In this document: positions 7,301-13,553 of the stretch, piece by piece
How the letters are laid out: every line of letters starts with the position of its first letter
Position numbering within the stretch: the stretch's first letter is position 1
Source: an uncultured Blautia sp.
GTDB taxonomy: Bacteria > Bacillota > Clostridia > Lachnospirales > Lachnospiraceae
Reading direction: 5' to 3'
DNA: 16,718 bases
Assembly (NCBI GenBank): GCA_900539525.1
Contig: UQCM01000060.1
Span: 1 to 16,718, forward strand
Program-made: the position numbers and the translations under genes
The notes under the pieces: model-generated
The model's input: only the letters and a program-made list of their open reading frames with translations
The model's database searches: none
Told to the model about the DNA's origin: nothing

Positions 7301-9625
7301 TGCCAGCCAGGCAGAGAAACCAATACCTTTCAAAAGATCGGCATCTGTTTTCCCGTTATTCGCTGCCTTGATAATCTGAAATGGCTGTTTGATCACATCT
7401 TCTTTGGAAATTGCTTTTCTTTCTACAACTGGTACATTTGCACCTTCGTAAGAGCAGTCTACCTCATGTTCTTCCTGATCCAGCAGATATCCAACCGGAG
7501 GAGTCAGCTCTTTAAAATAATATTTTCCCAGATACAAATTGGAAACCGAAGCCTGTCCGTTTTTATCTGTAGTCAGGGATGTGATCTGGGTTCCTTTCTT
7601 ATAAAGGACACCTGTTTTCCCATCCGGATGTACAATATCCTCACGTGCAAATAAGCCATAAACAGCACCTTTCAACGTTGCATCACCCTGTGGGGTATTT
7701 CCTGTCTCGGCATCCTGCTTATGAAGGGAAATCGTTGCTGTCACTCGTTTATCGGTCACATTCATATTGGATGTTTTTCCAATATTCAATGTTACATTGT
7801 AAGCTTTTGCATCAATCGTATATCCTGTCGGAACGGAGATTTCTTTCAGATATACAACTTCCTGTGTCTTCTCAATCGTAACTTTTGCTGCACCATTGGC
7901 ATCCGTTGCCGGCATCTGTTTGATCAGCTGTGTACATGCAGCATCGCTATAGATACCATAAACCGCACCGGCCAGAGTATTAGATGTCTCACTGTCTTTT
8001 TTCACGATAGAAATATAACATTCCTTGGTCCATGTTACTTTGAAATCCACATACTTTTCATTTCCGACACCTTCACCAAATACCAGTGCAAGATCCTGTG
8101 TGGAAGATCCTGTTGTTATCTTATAGGCAGAATACTCTTTATCAATGCTTCCTTTCATCTTTGAAGAGAATAAAGCACCCACATCCTCAGCCTGAGATAG
8201 TGGGGCAGTAAGATAGAACTGTGTTCCACCGCAGATTTCAACACTCGCACCTGCCGCACTGGTTTTGCCGGTAGTCACATTCACAAGCTTTACTCCCTGT
8301 GGAAGTTTAAAGGTAATGGTCTGCAATTCATCTGCTTTGAATGTAATCGTCTTTGTTCTCTGGATATTTCCTTCCACATAAGCGTTCACATCACTATCAG
8401 AAAAGCTCATATCCACATCCGGGATATCCGGCATATTGATACAGTAGTTATAAAGCTCCTTAGCAAGAGACCGTCCGGTTGCGTTCGTACCGGAATCCCA
8501 GTCACTGGATCCGTTGGCATATGCTGCCGCAAGGTGTGTGATAATAAATCTCTTACCAGCAGAGAAATCCGGGTGTTTTTCATCAAAGAATCCATTCTCG
8601 TCACTGGCTTTTGTTCCATAGTAACAAACCTTTGCCAGAGTCTTGCCATCAGATAATTTTGTAATAGAGTACGTACCATCATCCGGTCCATTCTTAGATG
8701 GCTGAACACAATATGCTGTCGCTTTGATTCCACCCCAGGACACATAATATGGTGCTGTAATGTAAGAACCTAATCCATAATCAGCATAATGATACCAGCT
8801 GCCTCTTGTAATAGATACGGACTGGCTACCGGTTTCTGCAGCCGCTAAAAGCATCGGCATTTCAAAAGTGACCATTTCTCCGGCTTCCAGTTCATTTAAG
8901 GCAATTCCCTGATCTACCGCCTCTTCCATAACTTCTGAAAGAGTAGTACCGGTTTCCGGATCAACCGTCTCCTGATTTTCCGTTGATTCGATCTCTGCAT
9001 CAAATTCTTCCTCGGTGATTTCTTTCCCGGTAACCTCTGTTTCTGTCTCAGCTTCTGATACATTTACCGCTTCATCCGTTTCCGGCTGTTTCATTTCGGA
9101 AGAATCCGTTTCCGATTCATCATCACTATCCTCAGATTCTTCTGTTTCCCCGGTACCGGAATCCTGATCTGAAGAACTATCCGAATTCACAGTAGTGTCA
9201 GCTTCTTTTGAAACATCTTTTACCGTAATGTTTCTGCTGATCTGATACACCGGATGATCTGTTTTCTGGGGTTCAACAGAATATACCGTTTTATAGATAT
9301 CTGCATGATCCGTAGAAAACTCTTTCCCTTCATCATTCTGGGCTGCCATGAGCTTCACTTTGGCTTTTTCACTGTCCGGAATCTCAATTCCGGAAAAGTC
9401 TGCTTTTACATCGAATCCAGACCCAACCGTTACTTCGATATCTCTGGCAGTTACCACTTCATCCTGATCCAGCTGATCTTTAATTTCCTCGTAATAAGGG
9501 ATTCTACTGTCAGCTTCATCTGCGGGAGCAGCATAAGCAATTACCGGAGAAAGGGCATTGGTAAACAGTGTAATAGCTGTCAGCATACCTGATACAATTC
9601 TCATTGTTTTTCTTTTAAATTTCAT
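4334..9625 (-). CDS. Giant LPXTG-like, multi-Cna_B (SpaA-type) surface adhesin with thioester-domain-like head
   Basis: A 1763-aa secreted, cell-wall-anchored protein. Residues 1-32 are a signal peptide (basic KFKRK, hydrophobic core, cleavage near AYA-A). Residues about 140-225 are an acidic Ser/Glu/Asp/Thr linker. Residues about 270-400 resemble a thioester domain (YCVQ with Cys306; RFIITHLAAAY). About 11 Cna_B/SpaA domains follow, starting near 537, 630, 746, 865, 980, 1107, 1215, 1305, 1437, 1548 and 1636. Most show an N-terminal Lys strand (IxKxD) and a (Y/T)xxxE...PxG(Y/F) end, typical of intramolecular isopeptide bonds. The C-terminus has TPKTG (1729-1733), a hydrophobic helix and RRKRK, a sortase sorting signal. 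The start is supported by AAAGGATGAG before ATG 9625. Such proteins are common in Lachnospiraceae ICEs, where attachment to partner cells or host tissue is presumed. The gene appears intact. Confidence 0.9.
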   Translation of the reverse strand: MKFKRKTMRIVSGMLTAITLFTNALSPVIAYAAPADEADSRIPYYEEIKDQLDQDEVVTARDIEVTVGSGFDVKADFSGIEIPDSEKAKVKLMAAQNDEGKEFSTDHADIYKTVYSVEPQKTDHPVYQISRNITVKDVSKEADTTVNSDSSSDQDSGTGETEESEDSDDESETDSSEMKQPETDEAVNVSEAETETEVTGKEITEEEFDAEIESTENQETVDPETGTTLSEVMEEAVDQGIALNELEAGEMVTFEMPMLLAAAETGSQSVSITRGSWYHYADYGLGSYITAPYYVSWGGIKATAYCVQPSKNGPDDGTYSITKLSDGKTLAKVCYYGTKASDENGFFDEKHPDFSAGKRFIITHLAAAYANGSSDWDSGTNATGRSLAKELYNYCINMPDIPDVDMSFSDSDVNAYVEGNIQRTKTITFKADELQTITFKLPQGVKLVNVTTGKTSAAGASVEICGGTQFYLTAPLSQAEDVGALFSSKMKGSIDKEYSAYKITTGSSTQDLALVFGEGVGNEKYVDFKVTWTKECYISIVKKDSETSNTLAGAVYGIYSDAACTQLIKQMPATDANGAAKVTIEKTQEVVYLKEISVPTGYTIDAKAYNVTLNIGKTSNMNVTDKRVTATISLHKQDAETGNTPQGDATLKGAVYGLFAREDIVHPDGKTGVLYKKGTQITSLTTDKNGQASVSNLYLGKYYFKELTPPVGYLLDQEEHEVDCSYEGANVPVVERKAISKEDVIKQPFQIIKAANNGKTDADLLKGIGFSAWLASDLKVKADGSYDFSSANPVVITADGKTEMFTDEKGYACSIPLPYGTYVVKETTSKHNYEPVDDFIVTINENHPDTPQVWRVLLDKEFEAKLKIIKKDDETKKSVLLANTEFKVYDLDHQKYVEQVTTYPSTKVHKSYFTDANGYLILPNNLKIGNYRIEEVTAPEGYTQSSAYVTVSVDTNTAYMIDPTSKDAIIEVEYENHPVKGDLTIFKQGELLAGYDHDFQYELCGLKGVTFEVYAAEDIFTADHQVDENGNRTLYYAKDALVAKVTTDEDGYAYVKDLPLGEYYVKESKAPEGFVHNENSEKAVFVYADQNTPVVFDQVSFTNERQKVSISVEKQDADNGNVVPGAVFGIYNAEDIINKDGQVIIKADTLLQEMTSDEDGQAKCTLDLPLGQYYVKELHAPAGFVSSDEILSFDASYQGQDIQTVELKAVKKNEPTVVKITKSDITTGEELDGAYLQVLDQNGNIIDSWESSKDESHVIKRLTVGETYILREQFAPYGYLVANDITFTIEDTAEIQKVEMKDEVPVAELILNKKGEFLNEVSLVDQIKGVVEHIFHYITGSLTDVTFEVYAEEDIKAADGVSEDYYKADELVATMTTDETGITKLSNLPLGKYYVKEVGTAHGYVLDSEIRHVDLSYVDQNTPVVTYNDDWKNHRQRVIINLVKKEKDQDRVLEGGVFGLYAKEDIKSSTTGKVLIEADEIIELKSTDAEGKITFMTDLPIDAEYYVKELYAPAGFVNAEEVQEFTVSYAGENEDSVVVDLTFEDEATTVEITKTDLTGGKEIPGCKLKLVDEDGNTVEEWTSTEEAHVIKELVVGKKYTLVETQPADGYVTAESIEFTVENTAEIQKHQMKDDVTKVEISKQDIAGKELPGAKLTILDKDGKVVESWTSTKKAHHIEMLPIGKYTLREETAPDGYLVANDVEFEVKDTGEVQHVTMVDEAKPAVQADTPKTGDERNMKLWLLLLGIGAGGLGVAFGIRRKRK

Positions 9626-9639
9626 GTTCTCATCCTTTC

Positions 9640-9864
9640 TTATTTGTCTGTATACGAAATGTTTCAGTGTAAAATTTCATATCACTTCATTTTCCTCACA
9701 TCCTCCTCTCGTTTCAGATTTGTACTATTTGGGACAGTCAGCACTCACGCAAATCTCGTGATTTCTGAGATAACAGCACAAAGATGTGGCGGTATTCACG
9801 AATCTCTGTAAACACCGCCACATGGTTTCTACTGTCATCCTCCGATTTGGATTCAGACAAATAA
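9640..9864 (-). promoter_or_regulatory. Structured 5' leader of the adhesin mRNA
   Basis: Between the promoter-like repeat (10039-10075) and ATG 9625 lie about 410 nt without a convincing gene. In the transcript TTATTTGTCTG (9854-9864) can pair with CAGACAAATAA (9640-9650), an 11-bp helix ending just before the AAAGGATGAG ribosome site. Inside it TGTGGCGGT (9785-9793) and ACCGCCACA (9814-9822) form a perfect 9-bp hairpin. A further 7-bp hairpin (GTTTCGG/CCGAAAC, 9913-9937) lies upstream. Folding was done by eye; translational control is an inference. Confidence 0.45.
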
Positions 9865-10038
9865 ATATTCTATTTTGAGCATTTTCCTGTTTTCATTCCC
9901 AGACCCGTTCCTGTTTCGGTTTCCATATTTCCGAAACGTATGCTCTGGCCAGATACGCGAAAGATGCATATTCAAGCCAGGTATCATTCTGGGCAGGCTA
10001 TGAAGTTTTCAAGGTACGTCGGAAATAAATCCTTATAC

Positions 10039-10075
10039 CTATCCAAAGATTCAGAGCCTCTTATACAACATGGAT
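10039..10075 (-). promoter_or_regulatory. Promoter-like repeat, copy 1 (upstream of adhesin)
   Basis: On the minus strand the element reads ATCCATGTTGTATAAGA, 10 variable bases, then CTTTGGATAG. It matches copy 2 at 11004-11040 without gaps: 17 identical, 10 variable (4 matching), 10 identical. An A/T-rich tract precedes both copies. It sits directly after the stop codon of the sigma-like gene and about 410 nt before the adhesin. It contains a TATAAG -10-like hexamer, or alternatively TTGTAT and TGGATA 17 nt apart. Confidence 0.55.
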
Positions 10076-10081
10076 TGAAAA

Positions 10082-10738
10082 TTATTTTTTATTTCTTTTT
10101 CTTTTGACATCACTTGGATTAACTTGCATATAGTTACGGATAATCACAAGTGCTCTCTGGATCAGTCCACTAGCTGCCTGCTGAGAGATTTCGAGATTCT
10201 TTGCAATCTCAGCCTGAGATGCACCTTCACAATAATATGCAATTACTGCATATCTCTGTCGTTCATTCAAAAGATCTGAAATTTCTCTCATCATTTCATT
10301 CCAAAGCACTTTTTCTGTCATATCAGGTACACAACGGGCTTTGATACTAAAGAAATCATTCTCCTCAATATCAATAGAAATCACTTTATGATTTGACAGA
10401 ATTCTCCGTCTGCTGTCTTCTACACGATCCATACCAACCATCAGCGGTAAGATGTACCAGTTTTCGTTTTCAAAAAAGTCTGCTCCAAAAGCATCTTTTC
10501 TGCCATCTACCGCGCTGTAATCATAGTCCTTACATTCATGTAAGCGAAAAACAGTTCTATGTCTTCCCTCTTCATACAAAACATATCCGTTATCATAAAC
10601 ACTGATTTCCACACCATCTTCGATAATTTCTTTTACAACAATTTCCGCACCTGTATTCAAAAGCTCCTTTTTTCTCAAAATCACTTTTTTCTCGTCTGCA
10701 ACCGGAACTCTCTTCTTTAAGTCTTTTAATGTCATCAT
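10082..10738 (-). CDS. Sigma-70 region-4-like regulatory protein of the ICE
   Basis: ATG 10738 is preferred because AAAGGTGG lies 5 nt upstream (ATG 10735 is equally possible), giving 218 aa. The C-terminal part (about residues 155-205) is a sigma-70 region-4 helix-turn-helix: LNERQRYAVIAYYCEGASQ, then AEIAKNLEISQQAASGLIQR. The first 150 residues do not resemble sigma region 2, so it may be an atypical sigma factor or a region-4-type activator. It ends with a Lys/Arg-rich tail (KRKRNKK). Similar proteins are annotated as sigma factors in Firmicute ICEs. The gene has its own long leader (266 nt) and is flanked by two copies of a promoter-like repeat, one before it and one between it and the adhesin. 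That suggests it may regulate itself and the adhesin. Confidence 0.72.
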   Translation of the reverse strand: MMTLKDLKKRVPVADEKKVILRKKELLNTGAEIVVKEIIEDGVEISVYDNGYVLYEEGRHRTVFRLHECKDYDYSAVDGRKDAFGADFFENENWYILPLMVGMDRVEDSRRRILSNHKVISIDIEENDFFSIKARCVPDMTEKVLWNEMMREISDLLNERQRYAVIAYYCEGASQAEIAKNLEISQQAASGLIQRALVIIRNYMQVNPSDVKRKRNKK

Positions 10739-10740
10739 AT

Positions 10741-10775
10741 GGACCACCTTTCTGCCTTGCGGCTACGGGTGATCC
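10741..10775 (-). promoter_or_regulatory. Hairpin sequestering the ribosome site of the sigma-like gene
   Basis: In the transcript GGATCACC (10768-10775) pairs with GGTGGTCC (10741-10748) over 8 bp including one G-U. This buries the AAAGGTGG ribosome site directly in front of ATG 10738. A small inner hairpin, GCC-GCAA-GGC with a GNRA tetraloop, fills the loop. This geometry suits translational repression until the stem is opened, but the trigger is unknown. Confidence 0.55.
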
Positions 10776-10804
10776 AGTCTGCATTTGTTTGGAATATAAA
10801 AATT

Positions 10805-10870
10805 GGTAGCGGAAACAGTCCCGGACCAACCCGTTTTTTTTAAACGGGAGTCCGCGACTCCTCAGCTACC
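10805..10870 (-). ncRNA. Multi-helix leader domain upstream of the sigma-like gene
   Basis: In the transcript GGTAGC (10865-10870) and GCTACC (10805-10810) close a domain. It contains GGAGTC-GCG-GACTCC and CCCGTTT-AAAAA-AAACGGG; the second can extend through GGAC/GTCC and then competes with the first. The closing stem is followed by AATTTTTATA. On the plus strand the other side carries TTTTT. It looks like an attenuator or riboswitch-like element. I could not match it to a known riboswitch class. Confidence 0.4.
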
Positions 10871-10890
10871 TTTTTCTCTGATGTGTTCTA

Positions 10891-10897
10891 CCTCCTT
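10891..10897 (-). promoter_or_regulatory. Orphan Shine-Dalgarno sequence in the sigma-like gene leader
   Basis: AAGGAGG occurs in the leader about 150 nt before the sigma-like gene, with no ATG, GTG or TTG at usable spacing after it. It lies just upstream of the 10805-10870 structured domain. It could be a ribosome standby site, a decoy or the relic of a lost leader peptide. Confidence 0.35.
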
Positions 10898-11003
10898 ATT
10901 CTCTTTTCATTGCATAATAAACAACTTTTTGAGGCCTTTCATTTTTGCAGATATTCTGTTTTTCATATTTTTCCTGTGTTTTCAGAATAAAAAATCCCTC
11001 TAT

Positions 11004-11040
11004 CTATCCAAAGTCTCAAGGGTTCTTATACAACATGGAT
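11004..11040 (-). promoter_or_regulatory. Promoter-like repeat, copy 2 (upstream of sigma-like gene)
   Basis: Same element as at 10039-10075, 965 bp away in direct orientation. It lies immediately after the T-tract of the 11041-11132 terminator, that is, at the start of a new transcription unit. It is 266 nt before ATG 10738. This position, between a terminator and a structured leader, is what a promoter would have. Confidence 0.6.
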
Positions 11041-11132
11041 CTTGAAAAAAATAAAAAAACCGGCAAAACAAATGCACTTGATCGTACAGAATCGAAAATG
11101 ATTCCATAAACCAGTTACAAATGTTTTGCCGG
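11041..11132 (-). terminator. Rho-independent terminator of the polymerase operon
   Basis: On the minus strand CCGGCAAAACA (11122-11132) and TGTTTTGCCGG (11060-11070) form an 11-bp stem with a 51-nt loop that holds a small GAATC/GATTC hairpin. The stem is followed at once by TTTTTTTATTTTTTT. The 5' arm overlaps the last codons of the frameshifted mini-ORF. It closes the 13421-11115 operon and separates it from the sigma-like gene. Confidence 0.75.
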
Positions 11133-11245
11133 GCTCTTAATGATTCCAGTCAGATTCAGCTCCTTGACAAACTCTTGATATCCGGTGCAGTCTTGATGGT
11201 TCCAGCCAAATTCACCGCCCTGCCGGATATCTCATTCTTATTCAC
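11115..11245 (-). pseudogene. Frameshifted mini-ORF (about 43 aa if repaired)
   Basis: From GTG 11245 the frame reads VNKNEISGRAVNLAGTIKTA and PD, then runs into a stop after a few unlike residues (29 aa in all). Adding one T after GAT would rejoin the other frame, giving PDYQEFVKELNLTGIIKSPA and KHL before TAA at 11115-11117. The repaired length is exactly 44 codons. The two halves share an NL(A/T)G(T/I)IK(T/S) motif, so the ORF is also an imperfect internal duplication at the DNA level. It starts 2 nt after the zinc-ribbon gene stop. No family is recognised. Alternatives are a real 29-aa ORF or a base-calling error. Confidence 0.4.
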
Positions 11246-11247
11246 TT

Positions 11248-11484
11248 TTATGATTTCTTTCCGGAAGGATTCATAAACTTCCTGGAATAAACGGACATCC
11301 TTTCTTTCAACTGTTCATCCCGGATGACCAGAGGACGGACAGAGACAATATCATCTTTGACCAAAATTTCCAATGTACTCCTGCATTTTTTGCAATCCAC
11401 TTCTGAATCGCTCTGTGCACTTTTCTCCAGAAATGCTCCACAGACAGAGCAGTGTACATGCCATTTAATATTACCTGATCCCAT
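11248..11484 (-). CDS. Small zinc-ribbon (Com-like) protein
   Basis: A 78-aa protein with two Cys pairs, CSVC and CKKC, about 18 residues apart, the pattern of a single zinc ribbon. HCSVCGAFLEKS followed by VDCKKCRS resembles the layout of Com, the phage Mu translational regulator, although similarity was judged by eye only. The C-terminal half, with DDIVSVRPLVIRDEQLKERM, is a charged helix of unknown role. The ribosome site AAAGGAGG lies 6 nt before ATG 11484. The gene is in the polymerase operon, upstream of the terminator. Nucleic-acid binding is plausible, but its target is unknown. Confidence 0.6.
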   Translation of the reverse strand: MGSGNIKWHVHCSVCGAFLEKSAQSDSEVDCKKCRSTLEILVKDDIVSVRPLVIRDEQLKERMSVYSRKFMNPSGKKS

Positions 11485-11529
11485 AGGCTTCCTCCTTTAA
11501 GCAATAACATATGATCTTTCATTTATTAC

Positions 11530-11658
11530 TCAACGGATCCAAGGGAAATAAAAATCCGCCTTATGAGCATCATGGTTGTCCATTCCGTAAGCGCCAAAGC
11601 TGCGCGGGCAATCACGATTTCCATATTCAGACTGGCTTTGACAATCTGTTGTTTTCAT
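11530..11658 (-). CDS. Hypothetical 42-aa ORF in the polymerase operon
   Basis: ATG 11658 follows AGGAAG with a 5-nt spacer. The frame reads MKTTDCQSQSEYGNRDCPRS, then FGAYGMDNHDAHKADFYFPW and IR. It is co-directional with its neighbours and fills the otherwise empty gap between the YolD-like gene and the zinc-ribbon gene. Two Cys and aromatic residues are visible but no known motif. A 68-aa frame on the opposite strand covers the same DNA but lacks a ribosome site and a natural composition. Confidence 0.42.
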   Translation of the reverse strand: MKTTDCQSQSEYGNRDCPRSFGAYGMDNHDAHKADFYFPWIR

Positions 11659-11717
11659 TTCCGCTTCCTGTCAGCTCCCACTCGCCGCCGGTTTTGCGGA
11701 AACTTCCACAAAAATAA

Positions 11718-12134
11718 TTAACAGGGTTCTTCTAATATTTCAAACACATTTCCAGACAGATCTGTAATATCTGAAATTGGTATCTCTGTATCTCCAATCC
11801 GGAGATGGATCTGCAGATCAAAGAATTCCACAGTTCCTTCAATGGTACAAAGCTTTCCTTTTCCCGGAAATTCCATACTCTCGACAAAATATGTTGCCTG
11901 AATCCACATACCTGTAGAAAGATACTGTAACTTTCTGTCCAGTTCCTGCTTCTTTTCCTCAGACAGATCCTTTCTGGATTCATAAAGGATCTCTTTTTTC
12001 CGGACCGACTCTTCAAATCCCCGAAGAGCAGCAAACGGTGCAAACTGCTTTGCCCGGTGTCCCACATCCATCTTTCGCCGGTTGGACACCGGTCTTGGCA
12101 TATAAATTAATTTTGCATACGCACTTGCCATCAT
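11718..12134 (-). CDS. YolD-like protein, Y-polymerase partner
   Basis: A 138-aa protein with the YolD-family signature near the N-terminus: RPVSNRRKMDVGHRAKQFAP followed by FAALRGFEE (about residues 15-45). A helical region rich in Lys/Glu follows, then a beta-rich C-terminus. YolD-like proteins are usually encoded beside Y-family polymerases of the UvrX/YqjW type in Firmicutes and their mobile elements, and are thought to modulate them. Here it follows the polymerase gene after 15 nt, and its GGAGG ribosome site overlaps the polymerase stop codon. ATG 12134 gives a 10-nt spacing; a second ATG follows at once. Confidence 0.82.
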   Translation of the reverse strand: MMASAYAKLIYMPRPVSNRRKMDVGHRAKQFAPFAALRGFEESVRKKEILYESRKDLSEEKKQELDRKLQYLSTGMWIQATYFVESMEFPGKGKLCTIEGTVEFFDLQIHLRIGDTEIPISDITDLSGNVFEILEEPC

Positions 12135-12149
12135 GATCTATGCACCTCC

Positions 12150-13421
12150 TTATGCACGATGACCGCCAATCTGATTATTTCGTTCTCTGTATGTAGAGCA
12201 GTCAAGCAGATTAGCTCCCCGCATAATCGCATTTTTTCCATATTTCTTTTTTACATCCAGAATAGCCTGCTGTAAGTTCTTTTCCTTTTCGACTGTAGCC
12301 GGATCTGTAAACAGATCATACTGCAGATATCCTTCCGGCATGACCCGGTTGGCGCAGATCTCGATCCTCCGGATCCCTGTATGACGGTCTGTAATTTTCT
12401 GATACAGTTTATCCACTTCATCCATGATAGTGCTGGAACTGTTTGTCAAAGATGTCAGCCGCACGGTCCCATGGGATGAAGGCCGCTCATATCGATGATC
12501 ATAAGCAATCCAAAGTGTGACAGAGCCAGTGATCAATCCTTTAGACACCAGATCCAGAACAAGAACGTCTGTCATTTCCCGGACAACCACCGCTGCCTCC
12601 TCAAAAGAGTAATTCCGCATGAGGACCTGCCCGTTAGACAGGCTGTGTTCCTCCGTGTGGTAATTCTTGATATCATGAATATCACAGGATTCCAGCCCCC
12701 AGGCATGATCAATCAGCAGTTCTGCATCGATTCCAAACATCTTATAGAGCCACTCCTCAGATGTAACAGACGTATAAGCAATATCTCCCATGGTATGGAT
12801 TCCATAACCGGCAAGTTTCTTTTCTGTTCTGGAACCAATCCTCCAGAAATCACTGAGCGGACGATGATCCCATAACTGCTGTCTGTAGGATATCTCGTTC
12901 AAAATACCAATGTGATCCTCCACATGTTTTGCCACAATATCCATGGCAACCTTTGCCAGATACAGGTTCGTACCGATCCCTGCAGTAGCAGTAATACCGG
13001 TTTCTTTCATCACCGCATCCATAAGCTCAACCGCCATTTCCTTTCCTGTCATATGATAAAGGGACAGATAATTCGTCACATCCATAAAACATTCATCAAT
13101 ACTGTATACATGAATGTCCTCTTTGGAAACATACCGGAGATAGATACTGTATATTCTGGCAGAATAATCAATGTACAACTGCATTCTCGGCATGGCTGTA
13201 ATATATTCAATACCTGCCGGAATCTCATGGATGCGGCACCGGTTCTTCACCCCCAGCTTCTTCATAGCCGGAGTAATAGCCAGGCAGATCGTAGACTGTG
13301 ATCTTGTCGGATCCGCAACGACCAGATTTGTCTTAAATGGATCAAGGCCTCTTTCTACACACTCGACGGACGCATAGAAGGATTTCAGATCGATACAGAT
13401 AAAAGACTTCTGACGTCCCAT
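12150..13421 (-). CDS. Y-family (DinB/UmuC/UvrX-like) translesion DNA polymerase
   Basis: An error-prone polymerase able to copy past DNA lesions. The catalytic carboxylates are in place: Asp11 in FICIDLKSFYASVE and Asp109-Glu110 in YSIDECFMD. ITATAGIGTNLYLAKVAMDI (143-162) and a helix-hairpin-helix region (about 190-215) follow. QYDLF at 367-371 fits a beta-clamp binding motif. At 423 aa it is full length for the plasmid/ICE UvrX-type group. The start follows AGAGGTG with 5-6 nt spacing. It heads an operon with YolD-like and small genes. A TTGACA-N17-TATAAT promoter at 13617-13645 points toward it, within an array of repeated motifs. No LexA box of the GAAC-N4-GTTC type was seen, so control by the divergent XRE/ImmA pair is more likely. 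Confidence 0.92.
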   Translation of the reverse strand: MGRQKSFICIDLKSFYASVECVERGLDPFKTNLVVADPTRSQSTICLAITPAMKKLGVKNRCRIHEIPAGIEYITAMPRMQLYIDYSARIYSIYLRYVSKEDIHVYSIDECFMDVTNYLSLYHMTGKEMAVELMDAVMKETGITATAGIGTNLYLAKVAMDIVAKHVEDHIGILNEISYRQQLWDHRPLSDFWRIGSRTEKKLAGYGIHTMGDIAYTSVTSEEWLYKMFGIDAELLIDHAWGLESCDIHDIKNYHTEEHSLSNGQVLMRNYSFEEAAVVVREMTDVLVLDLVSKGLITGSVTLWIAYDHRYERPSSHGTVRLTSLTNSSSTIMDEVDKLYQKITDRHTGIRRIEICANRVMPEGYLQYDLFTDPATVEKEKNLQQAILDVKKKYGKNAIMRGANLLDCSTYRERNNQIGGHRA

Positions 13422-13553
13422 TTTTTCACCTCTTTTGCACGTAATTTCCTATTTTCTCTTCTAATTGCTTCTTCCTACGTCATTTATTCACATTCCAGAT
13501 GCAATAATACAACTGAAAACCCGCTAAAATAGGCAATTTATAAGAGATTAATA

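Noticed and set aside
9725..9838. 37-aa minus-strand ORF in the adhesin leader (MTVETMWRCLQRF...)
   Set aside because: GGAGG touches the ATG with no spacer, composition is poor, and its codons are the arms of the 9-bp hairpin. RNA structure explains the sequence better.
9890..10028. Plus-strand frame with protein-like end (RYAKDAYSSQVSFWAGYEVF...)
   Set aside because: It has no start codon or ribosome site, opens just after a stop and points against all neighbouring genes. It might be a relic, but nothing else supports it.
10593..10829. 78-aa minus-strand frame across the start of the sigma-like gene
   Set aside because: It runs out of frame through the structured leader and the true gene start, with no ribosome site of its own.
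10039..11040. Direct repeats around the sigma-like gene as recombination (att) sites or an inserted cassette
   Set aside because: Similarity is limited to two short blocks with a variable middle, typical of promoter spacing, and there is no recombinase nearby. Not excluded, but less likely.
11511..11717. 68-aa plus-strand frame opposite the 42-aa ORF
   Set aside because: No ribosome site, Pro/His/Ser-rich shadow-like composition and opposite to the operon direction.
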